Origin: Undaria pinnatifida | Taxonomy: Eukaryota > Sar > Phaeophyceae > Laminariales > Alariaceae | Length of the DNA: 64,000 nt | Direction of reading: 5' to 3' | NCBI GenBank assembly: GCA_012845835.1 | Contig: JABAKD010000020.1 | Span: 13,878,268 to 13,942,267 of the forward strand | Shown: positions 37,501-45,318 of the stretch, in pieces | Layout of the letters: the number at the start of each line of letters is the position of its first letter | Numbering within the stretch: the stretch's first letter is position 1 | The notes under the pieces: model-generated | The model's database searches: none | Told to the model about the DNA's origin: nothing | Seen by the model: only the letters and a program-made list of their open reading frames with translations | Position numbers and translations under genes: made by a program

Positions 37501-37892
37501 GTAATGGTCGTTTCCATTGCACCAAGCGATTTAATAGGCACTACGATGTTATGCCAGTAGCAGGCAACCGGCACTACGCAACCGGCGCTACACGAGTGGC
37601 AGACCCAAGGCCTACTGCTGCTGCTGTGTCCAAATGGACTACAGGTATTTTAGTATGTTTCCAAACATGATTTCAGCTCATCAGGTGCCTTGTACACGAG
37701 GCAACATGATGTTGGATTTCCACGCACCTGTCCCTTGTGTTTGTCCCCGCCGAGCTCGGGCACGAGCCGTTCCAGCGCCGACGCTGCATCCATTGACCAG
37801 TCCCCTTTCAGCAACCTGGCATACCCTCCCAGTTTTTCAGCTGAAGTTGTTGACCCACTAGCAGCAGCAGTGGCAGCAGCAGCAGACATCAT
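22089..37892 (-). CDS. NAXD: NAXD, ATP-dependent NAD(P)H-hydrate dehydratase (4-exon gene)
   Basis: The enzyme dehydrates the S form of NADHX and NADPHX at the expense of ATP, restoring damaged cofactor. It belongs to the ribokinase-like carbohydrate-kinase fold. I assembled it from four exons, all joined in phase 0: 37892-37728, 28118-27963, 24211-23276 and 22256-22089, giving 474 residues. Landmarks in order: KHKGQ at the end of exon 1, GRVGVFGGS and YTGAP in exon 2, then GPGMGR (about residue 145), [13 protein letters not shown] (about 198), and CGGIGD (about 403) with the catalytic Asp. An Ala/Ser/Thr-rich insertion of about 135 residues (roughly 216-350) sits between LTPNGNEF and the C-terminal lobe; without it the length fits the family. 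Introns are about 9.6, 3.8 and 1.0 kb and full of repeats. The donor of exon 3 (GTCGCC) is weak, so that junction is the least certain. Further 5' coding sequence, such as a targeting peptide, could precede the chosen ATG. Confidence 0.87.
22480..22635. repeat. C/G-rich low-complexity tract in NAXD intron 3
   Basis: Iterated CCCCGCTCCG words with no coding value. A G-rich tract at 22295-22370 lies nearer exon 4. Confidence 0.6.
22632..22704. repeat. duplicated NAXD intron-start segment, distal copy
   Basis: About 73 bp resembling 23206-23275, which is the beginning of NAXD intron 3 next to the exon 3 donor. Shared words are GCTCGCCCTCCCCCCG, AATGTCCC and GATGGCGA. The copy carries a donor-like GATCGCC/ATGGCGA junction but no exon. 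Confidence 0.65.
22742..23205 (+). pseudogene. LINE ORF2 C-terminal remnant
   Basis: On the plus strand, against NAXD, the sequence reads [32 protein letters not shown] (a CxC...H...C zinc-binding tail), then with stops and frameshifts ILGDR and [31 protein letters not shown]. This is the end of a non-LTR retrotransposon RT protein. Everything upstream is missing, as usual for 5'-truncated copies. It lies wholly within NAXD intron 3. Confidence 0.8.
23276..24211 (-). CDS. NAXD: NAXD exon 3 (catalytic core with Ala-rich insert)
   Basis: It starts after the acceptor CACTTCAG with VTPVYSTDW and ends ATSLAW before a GTCGCC donor. It contains [19 protein letters not shown], a long Ala/Thr/Ser-rich stretch encoded by GC-biased repeats, then [12 protein letters not shown] and [10 protein letters not shown]. 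The plus-strand frame at 23526-24215 is its antisense shadow. Confidence 0.9.
24290..24800. repeat. degenerate CCCTGACC-type repeats with telomere-like core
   Basis: Three loose copies of a block centred on CTGACCYCCAACCCCGG occur at about 24291, 24418 and 24750. Within the second, 24448-24480 reads GCTAACCCTAACCGTAACCG, close to the CCCTAA telomere motif. It lies in NAXD intron 2. Confidence 0.55.
24940..25360. repeat. degenerate GGCAATGCC/CCATGG repeat
   Basis: Iterated words such as TGGCAGTGCC, GGCAATG, CCATGGC and CGCCACTGGAACG without a fixed period. Overlapping open frames on both strands are caused by the repeat. Confidence 0.55.
25361..25915. other. NAXD intron 2, nothing recognised
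   Basis: No gene supported. Two TACCWGGTA words lie at 25481 and 25685. Confidence 0.45.
25920..26420. repeat. CCGTCGGCCACTTAC minisatellite
   Basis: At least six copies of ACCGTCGGCCACTTAC or close variants, often preceded by ACAATGCCC and followed by TCTTCGGCTCGCT, with two longer units bearing CACATATATA and ACCGTACACGACA. All three frames are open because the repeat is poor in stops. It lies inside NAXD intron 2. Confidence 0.75.
26700..27960. repeat. old dispersed repeats in NAXD intron 2
   Basis: The motif ATTGAGCGGGYGGCGTCAGC occurs at about 26744 and 27532, with a weaker match at 26401, each beginning a short similar stretch. Two loosely similar units around ATTACAGGAG and GTTACAGGAG follow at 27150 and 27230, and CAATACAAAACAC is repeated at 27368 and 27447. 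No gene is seen. Confidence 0.45.
27963..28118 (-). CDS. NAXD: NAXD exon 2
   Basis: 156 bp, 52 codons, phase 0 on both sides. The acceptor is CGTGGCAG and the donor ATG|GTGAGC. It encodes [19 protein letters not shown] and AYSPELM, the N-terminal nucleotide-binding part of the NAXD fold. Confidence 0.9.
28136..28410. repeat. tandem duplication in NAXD intron 1 next to exon 2
   Basis: Two loosely matching units of about 140 bp; the shared words include GAGATATA, AAGAAAAAA and CGTATGTGC. Confidence 0.5.
28437..28561. repeat. CAG-rich microsatellite
   Basis: About 125 bp of (CAG)n with CAA, CGA and CCAG interruptions. It is intronic in NAXD and lies in no supported exon. Confidence 0.85.
28570..29330. 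other. NAXD intron 1, nothing recognised
   Basis: No supported gene; a T/C-rich block lies at 28900-29060. Confidence 0.45.
29334..29645 (-). mobile_element. tRNA-derived SINE, copy 2
   Basis: A full-length copy on the minus strand with box A TGGCGTATCAGG and box B GGGTTCGAATCCC (the best box B of the five). It ends in an A-rich tail (T-run at 29334). It lies in NAXD intron 1 in the same orientation as the gene. Confidence 0.9.
29650..31085. other. NAXD intron 1, one overlapping-ORF patch
   Basis: Around 30355-31023 three open frames of 160-180 codons overlap on both strands. None shows a known motif. Their residue mix (many Arg, Ser and Cys) suggests a locally stop-poor composition, so I do not call a gene. 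Confidence 0.35.
31091..31386 (+). mobile_element. tRNA-derived SINE, copy 3
   Basis: About 295 bp. The head is shortened: nine bases including the start of box A are missing, leaving GGTCGCGTATCAGG, while box B GAGTTCGAATCCC is intact. Otherwise very close to copies 4 and 5. Confidence 0.88.
31517..31553. repeat. (CAG)11 microsatellite
   Basis: An almost perfect run of CAG just downstream of SINE copy 3, intronic. A shorter CAG block lies at 31801-31830. Confidence 0.9.
31840..33880. other. NAXD intron 1, nothing recognised
   Basis: No supported gene or repeat. Confidence 0.45.
33890..34385. repeat. palindromic minisatellite, array 1
   Basis: About eleven degenerate units of 40-48 bp. Most units contain the palindrome TATCGATA (or TCTATCGATRG) and a second inverted repeat of the type ATTGTCGGCGACAAT. 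The array lies in NAXD intron 1. The last five units and the flank up to TATTCCATT are repeated at 35400-35610. Confidence 0.85.
34386..35055. other. NAXD intron 1 between two minisatellites
   Basis: Contains an AATGGCATTGAGG-like repeat near 34935-34990 and nothing else I can support. Confidence 0.45.
35060..35610. repeat. palindromic minisatellite, array 2
   Basis: The same ATCGATAG-based units as array 1, in the same orientation. The run from GGTGCACCGCAAGAGA through ACAGATACCATCCACC to CGACGACAATAGA parallels array 1 unit for unit, so the two arrays share a duplicated segment and are not independent expansions. Confidence 0.85.
35611..36645. other. NAXD intron 1, nothing recognised
   Basis: A stretch at 35648-35760 (CACTTCAGCTGTGAGATCGA, CAAGCTGCGTGTGAAACT, GATCGCGC) recurs at 47036-47130 as an old dispersed repeat. 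A C-run of about 17 lies at 36550. No gene. Confidence 0.5.
36650..36952 (+). mobile_element. tRNA-derived SINE, copy 4
   Basis: A complete head GTCGCCCCGGTGGCGTATCA with box A; box B is changed to GAGTTTCAGCCCC, so pol III promotion may be weakened. The body and A-rich tail match the other copies. Confidence 0.9.
36960..37465. other. NAXD intron 1, nothing recognised
   Basis: Two TACCWGGTA words (37162, 37256), an A-run near 36996, and no gene. Confidence 0.45.
37470..37602 (+). mobile_element. MITE family 1, copy D (partial)
   Basis: Shares TCGTTTCCATTGCACCAAGC, GGCACTAC and GCAACCGGCACTAC with copies B and C. The terminal inverted repeats are mostly lost. Confidence 0.5.
37728..37892 (-). 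CDS. NAXD: NAXD exon 1
   Basis: It runs from ATGATG at 37892 to the strong donor CAG|GTGCGT. An Ala/Ser/Thr-rich start, then [16 protein letters not shown] and [16 protein letters not shown], the conserved lead-in to GRxGVxGGS in exon 2. The frame stays open upstream of the ATG, so the true start could be farther out. Confidence 0.8.
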
Positions 37893-39410
37893 GACAGGAT
37901 GGGCCGCTCTTTCTGTCCGAAGGTGCTGCTGCTGAAGAGTGTCAGATGATGTGAGGGTACCGAACACAGCTGTACGATTGCTGCGATGAATGAAACACGG
38001 CTTTTTCAAGGGAACACACGCAGTGGTGACGAGTAGTACGACTCCCTGGGGCAGTGAAAGCCGAGGTGACGACGGGCGGACTCCAAACGAGCAGCGCATT
38101 GGACAAAGTGCTTGATGGTTTTGTTCTGAGTTTTTCAAGTTTTTGGGGAGTTCCACAAAAAAACGCATTGTTTCGGGGACATAACAGCCGAAGAACACAG
38201 CACGTGTTTTGCGCCGCGCCCCGCTCAGCTGTGCACAACCATAGGAGGATGCGCTACAGGGCGGATTCGAAGTCATGCTCGCGCAGGCGAACTATCGCGA
38301 GTCTTCTCGTTTTTGCCAGGGAGCTGGAGAAAGCGGGGCGTATATCCAAAGCGAGCAAGGGTCTTCTGAAAGGTCAGCCTTACAGCAGCAGCAAGGCGTG
38401 TTGCTATATATTTGTGCACTTTTTTTCCCTTTTCGGATTCAGAACGGTTTGGATTCGAGCCTAGGCAGGTCGTCGTGTTACGTCGCAGGCAGCACAGCAT
38501 AGCAACGATATGCCTGACGTTGTTTCTCAGCTTGCTGATTCTGCAGAAGAGCCGTTTGCCTCTGCCTGGCCTTCACCTGCCTGACCTTCACGGTGCGGCC
38601 TAGATGGGCGTGGTGTGCCTCGGGGTGCCTCGCCCTAATAACGCCTAGGAAACTGCTACGAATACGAGTAAATTTGCTTTGCATTCCCACATCCTACCTG
38701 AGATATCTTGGTACCTGGTACCAGGTATCTTGGTATCTTGGTATATCTATGCTCGTACTGGTACCTCTGCTTTGGATCACCTTACTATTAACATGTACCT
38801 GGTACAGTTAGTACCAGTAAACGCTCCACCGGTGCTTCCTCCTTCCATTGCCGCATGTACCGCGTATACTGACTAAGCTCCAGATCTAGAACCTCTATTC
38901 GCACAGCAGCCAGCGTCGTTCGTATACAATAGTAGCAGGTGCAGACTTCCTCAGGGAGTTAGTAGTGTAGCTCCCCGTACGTGAAGTGCCTTGGACGTGA
39001 CTCAGAAAACGGTTCGATTCGGTTTGGGTATCATATCGTACGAAGTATCATACTGCTGTGCCACACGACACCGTAGGATAACAAGCCCCCGCGCTTTGGG
39101 CGCCTGGGATAAATAGTCCCCGCAGCAGTGGCAGTAGATCTGTGGATCTCCGCTGCCGGGCATACACGTACTGTGCACTATTAATACTACCTGTAACGCA
39201 TGTGCCTTGTGCTCTACCAGTAGTCTATACCAGGCAGCTGGTAGACTAGAATAGTACTTTTCGCCCTCGACGAGTCATATCGGTATGGTACTCCTGCTGT
39301 AACAGGCAACCGCAAACGGCAGATACCTCGAAGTACATCCATAGTTGCACTCGCTACGAACTCGTAAAATTGCTCACCGCTCACCCCTGGCAACCCCGTG
39401 CGCTGTACCT
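37893..39410. other. divergent intergenic region between NAXD and DOT1
   Basis: About 1.5 kb separates the two head-to-head coding starts and must hold both promoters. I see no clear TATA box. A GGTACC-rich block at 38705-38735 reads as a chain of TACCWGGTA words. Confidence 0.6.
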
Positions 39411-39540
39411 ATGCCACGTGTCTCAGAGCTGATCGTTCACGAAAACGCGCAAGTGATGTCTATCGGCGACAGCCTCGCAAAGGCGGACGAAGCCGGAGAG
39501 CAAGCAAGCCTTGCCCTAGAGCAGCTCGAGGAACTCATAA
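39411..39540 (+). CDS. DOT1: DOT1 exon 1 (or second, if an upstream exon exists)
   Basis: Encodes MPRVSELIVHENAQ to LEQLEELI, ending at donor ATAA|GTGAGC in phase 1. It is predicted helical, with Ala, Glu and Leu spacing like a coiled coil. It was assigned to DOT1 because phase and residue mix join it to exon 2. Confidence 0.6.
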
Positions 39541-42500
39541 GTGAGCGAACATCAATCGGAGGCCTTTTTGAATCAGACGATTGCTTGCTGATTGCTTGCT
39601 GGTAGTTTCCAGGTAGTTTCGAGCACTGCCCCACGGGTTGATTCCGTATGCAGCCGCGGACCTAATCGGGCAAACAATATATTGCTGATCGCCAGCTTGC
39701 CGTCGTGTACCCTGATACATGATACCAGGCGTGCCAATTTAGAAGAGGCTACTTCGCGTGCAGCTCCCGGTCCGTCCTTTGTGTACGGATAGGAAACACG
39801 CAAAAGCAAGACGGACGAGCAGCACGTAGTACGTACTGCTATAGTCCAATCTACCACCAAGTACAGCACAGGACACCTAATAAGAAACGAGGTAACAAAC
39901 AGCCCAGGGTGAGAGTTACAGGAAAACAATAAATTCGGAAACGGTTAACCGTTATTCTGAAGCTGGCGCAGAACGTACTGTAGAACGCACCCCCTATCAA
40001 ATGATAAACCCAGCTGGGGTCAATATTGCTGTTCTTGTTGTGGCACGTGTCCTGCTACTGTCTATACCATGGTAGTGCATCGTCATTGTCGAAAACGCTC
40101 AACTCCAAAAGGCAGTGGTGATGTACAACGAAGGACGCTCCGGTGCCGTGTCACGAGATGTGCAATATTATGAAGAGATTTGTCTTCGAGGTGCGGGGCG
40201 CGGTCGCGTACCCAGCTATGTACCAGGTACTTGTATAGCAGTAGCAGTAGGATAGTGGTAACGACCTATGGCTAAGATTTCGCGCAGCAGGGTATTTTGT
40301 AGCGGTCGCCAATGTGTGAGCGACGGTGCTCGGCGATTGACAGTCGTAACACCCATCTCGATGAGGTTCCCTATTTTTTGGCGGGGTGTTAATTATAAAA
40401 CTAGAAAGTCTGCTGTGCAATACGTACACCAACGACAATGCTTTGCTCCCTTGTGCTCAGCTGGCGCTTTGTTTTCCTGCTCGTCGTTTTGTTCTCGCTC
40501 GTGCGCCACCTCCTCGACCCCGCCAACCACTTTTGTGCACAGAGCACCGCGCGAGCAAATCACACCAGGAGCTGTTTGAGATATGCTCTTTAGAGGAGGC
40601 GCACCTCCTTTCCCAGCACGAAACGGAAGCGTTAGCCGAGGGCGTGGACACGAAGGTTTGAACGGCGTGACAGCCTGCCAAAATACGTTTTTTACTCCTT
40701 TACCGCCGCAAAAAAATATCCCACACTAACTCCAAGTCGTTCGTCCCCCAAAAAACGTGGTTGCGTCCCTCAAAGAATTGTTCGGAGACCGGTCTTTTTT
40801 GACACGTCAAAGACTCTTTCGGCCTTAATGTACTAGTTTTAGTCTAGGAGCGGTCATTCAAGGCGTCATACCGCAGTCTCCCGTCAGGTGTTTAACTCGT
40901 TTGTGGGACCCCAAGATAGTGACAAAAAAATGATACGCATAAGCGAGCAGCAACACACGTGTCGGATCATGCTGGCTCCGCCCGTGTCGTTGGATCTCTT
41001 GCATTGCAGTAAGGACATCGAATCGATCAAAGTCTAACCAAGCAGGCCATTGGTAGAAATCGTCATTTTTGTTGGTAGTTTTTTTTTTTTGGCCCTCTGA
41101 AGTTCTAAAAGCATACTTGCTGGCTGCCGCGAATGCTGTCAAAACTACTTGGTAAAAAAAAGGATCCGACAGCAGATGTTCGCTGGTAAGTTCAGTGGCT
41201 AAGGTATGATCATCGATTTTCTTACGTAATGGTGGCATCGATGATGATTATGCTAAACTTCGCACTGCATGATGACCGCACACTAATGTCTGCACGTCTG
41301 CACATATCCGTCACTGTTTCTGCGAGCTCGACCGGTCATTTTTCTTCCCAGGCTGAATTTTTCCTCTCCGGTATCACGAATTGCGGCGGTTGCGGACGAA
41401 ATACTTCGAGCAGATAGGCAGCAAAAATCGCGCGAAAATCGGCCAACTTGGGCTTAAACGGCGAAATTCACCGGGACGGAAGTCGACCAGCGGCAGCAGG
41501 AAACCTGTTGGAATTCCCCAGGCGAACGGTAAAGAATATCAGGAAGGGAAACCGAGCGGTGGCACGAGCATGAGTACTACCCTGTCACCTCAGGTCTTGG
41601 CGGCATCAGTTTTCAAGTAGGGACGCCTGGACATATTTGTTTTATCACACAGTAGTGGTGTGCGACAAGACAGCATTCCCGCACCGTTGACCCAACTGTT
41701 GCGCCTTTCCTGCTTTCACAACCCCAACGCGCATGCAGCACAGTATACCTACATCCGTTGTGATTGCCCCCCCCGAGCGCCCAAATGTTGGAGGTATCTC
41801 TACTTTTAATTGAAACGGTGCTCGGTCTTGAAACGCATGCGTGGACAATGGTCAAATGGCTAACGCACTCAGCTAATGAGTACCCCCCGCCCCCCGCCCC
41901 GCCAATACTGCGTAACTTTGTTCGATTGTGGCGGTCAACCCCTCCCCCGCACGCGCAGTCCTTGGTGTACGGCGAAATCGACTTCTGGTCGTTCTACGAT
42001 GTCATCAAGGTGGCCGCCGACGGAATCGACGCCAAACCTCGACGGAAACAGAAATATGTGGTTAGTTCTCGTATCGCACCCTCCGCTGAACCATCGGCCA
42101 ACAGTGAGTTCTACCAGACGCAACAACCACTGAAACTGGAGCGGCGGCAGCAGCAGGAGCAGCAGCAGCAGGATGAGGAGGAGGAGGAAGAGGAGGAGGA
42201 GCACCAACACCAGGAGTGGCGGCGGAGGGGACGGCACGGTGACGACCACAGTGACGACCAGGTGGCGGGGTTGCGGCCACGACCGGCGGACAAAGAAGGG
42301 CTCCGCCGCGACGGTGGCGGGGACAACATCGCCGGCAACGGCCGGAAGCCAGCGGCCAACGGTGAAAAGGTGACCGTCGATCGGACGTTGGAGGAGAGCG
42401 TGGGGAAAGAAGTTGAGGCGACAGCGACAGACAGCGGTGGTGGTGGTGGTGGTGGTGGTAGTGGTGGTGGTGGTGATGATGATGGGGGTGGCGGTAGCGA

Positions 42501-45318
42501 AGGAGAAGTGGAAGGACTCAATTTCTACGACCTCGGAAGCGGGTCGGGAAGAGCGGTGTTTGCCGCTGTGCTTGCGGTCGACTTTCGGTGAGAGCGTGTC
42601 TTCTTTGATTGTGCCAAAAGATGCTAGTCCGTTGTACGGCGCTGGTTTATTGCTTGAGAGAAACGGGGTCGGATCTTGCCTTATGAAATAGACGATTTAT
42701 GAAACGAATGAGTCGGGTCGTGTCCTATGAAAGAAACAAGTCAGGTCCTGTCTTTATGAATAAACGGTCCTGATCTTTCTCCTGATTGGCCTGTCTGAAT
42801 CACGGTCGATATCTTTCAGTTGCTGGTGCTGACTGACGCTGATTGGCTACCTGTTTTTCTGCTGCTCATCTGCACCTCGGGTTCGGTTTCTCGGAAGCGT
42901 TTCCCAGCCTGGCATGGTACTTGGTTTCTTCCAAGAGTGCGTTTTTGTAGGGTATACACTCCTGAGGTACCCAGGTATCTACTCGTTTATGCCCAGCATA
43001 ACCGGGTTTTGTACCCGGGTACTCCACAGTATACACCCTGCTAAACATCCCCATGGCGCCTTCTTACACTCGAAATCTCGTCGCCGTGCGTCCGACCAAG
43101 CGTCTTATGCGTTACGACTCGTGGTGCGATAGGGCTAGCATTTTTCGACCGACACATTTCGGGCGGGGCTCCTCACTATTGACTGCACTACCCAACATTA
43201 CAGCACGTTTTACAATGATAGTAGTCGTCCTGTGTCTAGGCCATGCGACTGCTCATTTGGTTAAGTCAGGTTTTGAGTGAGGTGTGGAGCTCCTCGCGCG
43301 CGGAGGCTCATAACCTGCAAGCGCTACCACTATGTATCGTAGCACACGTCCTACACTACAGTAGGTGTAGAAAGAACGGTCTTGTTCGTCCACCTCGAGA
43401 TTCAAGACGTGCGACTTCATGCGCTCAGCCTTTCCTGTTTGTGTTTTTCGTGCCGAAAGGCGGCCGTCCCGTACATCTGAACTGAAAACCTTTTGCTGAA
43501 CTAACTCGCACCGCGCCATGTTCCACCTGATTCCGTGTTTCGAAAATAACAATATTTGTACGGGGGACGCGATAAAAGGTGTGCCGTTGGCATAGAATTC
43601 CTGGCCGGCATTCATCACGCGTCGACCCGAGTGTTGAAGCGCTACCGGAAGCTTGTGGAACCAGCGCTTTGCAGTCCCGCGGTCATCAAACTGTACCACG
43701 TGAGGACTCGTTTTGCCTTTCGGCTGTGTGACGATCATTTCGATTGGATTGGAGTCAGCGGTTGGCAGTCGCGTGTTTTTGCCTCAGATGCTCCGGCGGT
43801 TCGGGGCATTTCGGCCCCGCCTTCCCGCGCAAGGGCATTGATTCCGTGACGACCCGACGCTTGTCTCTGGATTGTTTTCCAACGTCACGCCTCTCGCAAT
43901 TTTTGGCATTCGTGCTCCAATTCGATGTGGGAACTGTCCAGCGACTCTCAATTCAGCTGACATGCGCTGCGGCGGGAGGTTTCACGCCTCCTGCCACCTT
44001 CAATGACACATTCCCCGGAGTACTTACACAACTAGTTATTGCAAAGCGCGTTGTTGAAACAGCCGGCTTCTCGAGGCGGTACAGTCCCGCGTAGCACGCT
44101 ATGTTCGTTCACCCAAACCACTGCACGGTGCACGGTCCCTCCTTCCCCTCTCCCACCCCCCGCCCCCCTCTCCCCCTCTCGGCATGCGTAGCGGCTGTTC
44201 CCAACTAACGAACGGTAAGTTGTACGACTCCAAACAGGAAGGGGATAAGATAGGCAAAACATTTTTTGTGAAGTATGGGAAGAACGTAATGAGCGCCCAA
44301 ATGTTGGAGGTGTCTATGTAAGGAATAGGAGCGATGCTCCGTCTCGAAAGGAATGCGTGGTCAATGGCCGAATTACTAAGGCAAGCAACCAATGAGTATG
44401 CCCCCCCGACCCCCTCGCAGTCCCCTCTCCCCGTCTCCATACAATCCAGGTTTCCGTTGTCCACGAGTTACAGTAGCTACTATTAGCATTAACAACAGCA
44501 GCAGTATCCTTCGAGCGCCCCCCCTCCCATCCGACTGCCTTGGTTGTGTCTCGACAAACGCCGACCCCCTGCGCCCCCTCCCAACCGACCGCTTCCTGTC
44601 TCCATAAGCGCCCACCCGAACCCACACACCCCTAGGCTTATACGACCCATTTTGATAGCAATCCTTTTGGCATAATTGGGCTTTTTTAAAAGCATCAAAG
44701 TAGCACATGTTTGTTACTTATACTCTGTGCATAACGAGCACAATGGAGTGGAACACGATACTCGCACCTAGTACATCTGTTTTGTTGCTCCTTATTAAGT
44801 AATCAGCACTCATTATGGGGGAAAATGGCGGAATGGAAATGTAAGCATACACCCGACCCTGCCCCTGGCTTTCCCCCGCTGTCTCGATTTTCATTCATGC
44901 AAGGCGCTTTCTTGAGCCAGAGTGCGACTGGTCCGGCGAAGACAAACGCCGACCCCCTGCGCCCCCTCCCAATAGACCGCCTCCATATTTCAATAAACAC
45001 CAACCCCCACCCCCACTTCCACCCCTACCCGCTGCTCTGCGCTTCCCCCCGCTGCCTCGGTCTGCATTCGTGCAGGGCTCTTTCCTGGAGCCAGAGTGCG
45101 ACTGGTCCGACGGCGACCTGGTATTCGCCAACTCTACTTGCTTCGCCGAGGACACCTTGGCGGCCATCGCAGACAGGGCGACGTTGCTCCGCCCTGGCGC
45201 GCGCGTGGTGACATTTACCACCGCGCTGAAGACACCCTGGTTGCGCGTGCTGCTGAAGAGGAGGTACCAGATGTCGTGGGGGCCGGCGACGGTTTTCGTC
45301 CACCAAAAACTCAGGTAA
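39411..45318 (+). CDS. DOT1: DOT1-family histone H3-K79 methyltransferase (5 exons, possibly 6)
   Basis: DOT1 enzymes transfer methyl groups from S-adenosylmethionine to H3 lysine 79 in nucleosomes. Exons: 39411-39540, 40543-40655, 41959-42587, 43579-43699 and 45076-45318; the phases 1, 0, 2, 0 fit at every join, giving 411 residues. Exons 1-2 form an acidic, probably helical N-terminus. Exon 3 starts SLVYGEIDFWSFYDVI, then has about 140 residues of Gln/Glu- and Gly-rich insertion, then the SAM motif FYDLGSGSGRAVF. Exon 4 has VGIEFLAGIHHAS with the ribose-binding Glu. Exon 5 has GSFLEPECDW, LVFANSTCF (the Asn/Phe motif), GARVVTF and YQMSWGPATVF. The TAA at 45316 lies across an excellent donor (AG|GTAATA), so a longer form reaching 47969 is possible. 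The first Met is uncertain, because TCTCAG at 39421 could also be an acceptor. Confidence 0.87.
40543..40655 (+). CDS. DOT1: DOT1 exon 2
   Basis: The acceptor is TTTTGTGCACAG; it encodes HRASKSHQELFEI and EEAHLLSQHETEAL and ends ACGAAG|GTTTGA in phase 0, matching the phase-0 start of exon 3. The link to DOT1 rests on phase and position. Confidence 0.6.
40858..41238 (-). CDS. unassigned antisense ORF inside a DOT1 intron
   Basis: 126 codons from ATG to TGA on the minus strand, between DOT1 exons 2 and 3. Residues are well mixed and protein-like (MPPLRKKIDDHTLATELT, DFYQWPAWLDFDRFDVLT, RVLLLAYAYHFFVTILG) with little low-complexity sequence. I recognise no family. It could be a nested gene, an exon of one, a transposon relic or chance. 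Confidence 0.4.
   Translation of the reverse strand: MPPLRKKIDDHTLATELTSEHLLSDPFFYQVVLTAFAAASKYAFRTSEGQKKKTTNKNDDFYQWPAWLDFDRFDVLTAMQEIQRHGRSQHDPTRVLLLAYAYHFFVTILGSHKRVKHLTGDCGMTP
41381..41620 (+). other. short open frame in DOT1 intron, not called as a gene
   Basis: A Lys/Arg/Ser-rich 79-codon frame without motifs. It has no matching splice phases with DOT1 exons 2 and 3, which already join directly. Confidence 0.3.
41770..41880 (+). pseudogene. LINE 3' remnant, copy 2
   Basis: Sequence for ERPNVGG and CVDNGQMA, the last part of the LINE tail at 23100-23190, with stops. It ends at AGCTAATGAGTACCCCC just before DOT1 exon 3, in the intron. Confidence 0.7.
41959..42587 (+). CDS. DOT1: DOT1 exon 3 (SAM motif I, low-complexity insert)
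   Basis: Begins after acceptor CACGCGCAG and ends CTTTCG|GTGAGA. The middle (about 42130-42510) is a Gln/Glu-rich then Gly-rich insertion encoded by CAG/GAG and GGT repeats. The DOT1 signature FYDLGSGSGRAVF is at the 3' end. Minus-strand Pro/Leu-rich frames here are shadows. Confidence 0.9.
42600..43570. other. DOT1 intron, nothing recognised
   Basis: No gene. Loose repeats of ATGAAA, GGTCGTGTCC and similar words occur at 42680-42790. Confidence 0.45.
43579..43699 (+). CDS. DOT1: DOT1 exon 4
   Basis: 121 bp, between acceptor GATAAAAG and donor CAC|GTGAGG; one leading base completes the Arg codon left by exon 3. It encodes CAVGIEFLAGIHHAS and VLKRYRKLVEPAL, the SAM-ribose-binding region. The minus-strand ORF 43738-43253 is its antisense. 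Confidence 0.88.
44225..44402 (+). pseudogene. LINE 3' remnant, copy 3
   Basis: In one frame it reads FCEVWEERNERPNVGG and then RKECVVNGRITKASNQ, colinear with the LINE tail at 23060-23190. It ends at AATGAGTATGCCCCCCC and is inside a DOT1 intron. Confidence 0.75.
44557..45030. repeat. duplicated intronic blocks before DOT1 exon 5
   Basis: GACAAACGCCGACCCCCTGC with its C-rich continuation occurs at 44557 and 44940. Separately, 44869-44938 duplicates the acceptor region of exon 5 (45040-45110), including the first part of the exon (CCAGAGTGCGACTGGTCC). Confidence 0.85.
45076..45318 (+). CDS. DOT1: DOT1 exon 5
   Basis: Starts after acceptor CATTCGTGCAG with GSFLEPECDWSDGDLV and runs to FVHQKLR and TAA. 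It contains the Asn/Phe substrate-cofactor motif (ANSTCF) and GARVVTF. If the donor AG|GTAATA at 45314 is used, the frame continues in phase with 47507. Confidence 0.9.
   Translation, partial: GSFLEPECDWSDGDLVFANSTCFAEDTLAAIADRATLLRPGARVVTFTTALKTPWLRVLLKRRYQMSWGPATVFVHQKLR

Noticed and set aside
43253-43738. A 161-codon minus-strand ORF
   Set aside because: It covers DOT1 exon 4 in antisense; the plus strand has the conserved motif and the fitting splice phases.
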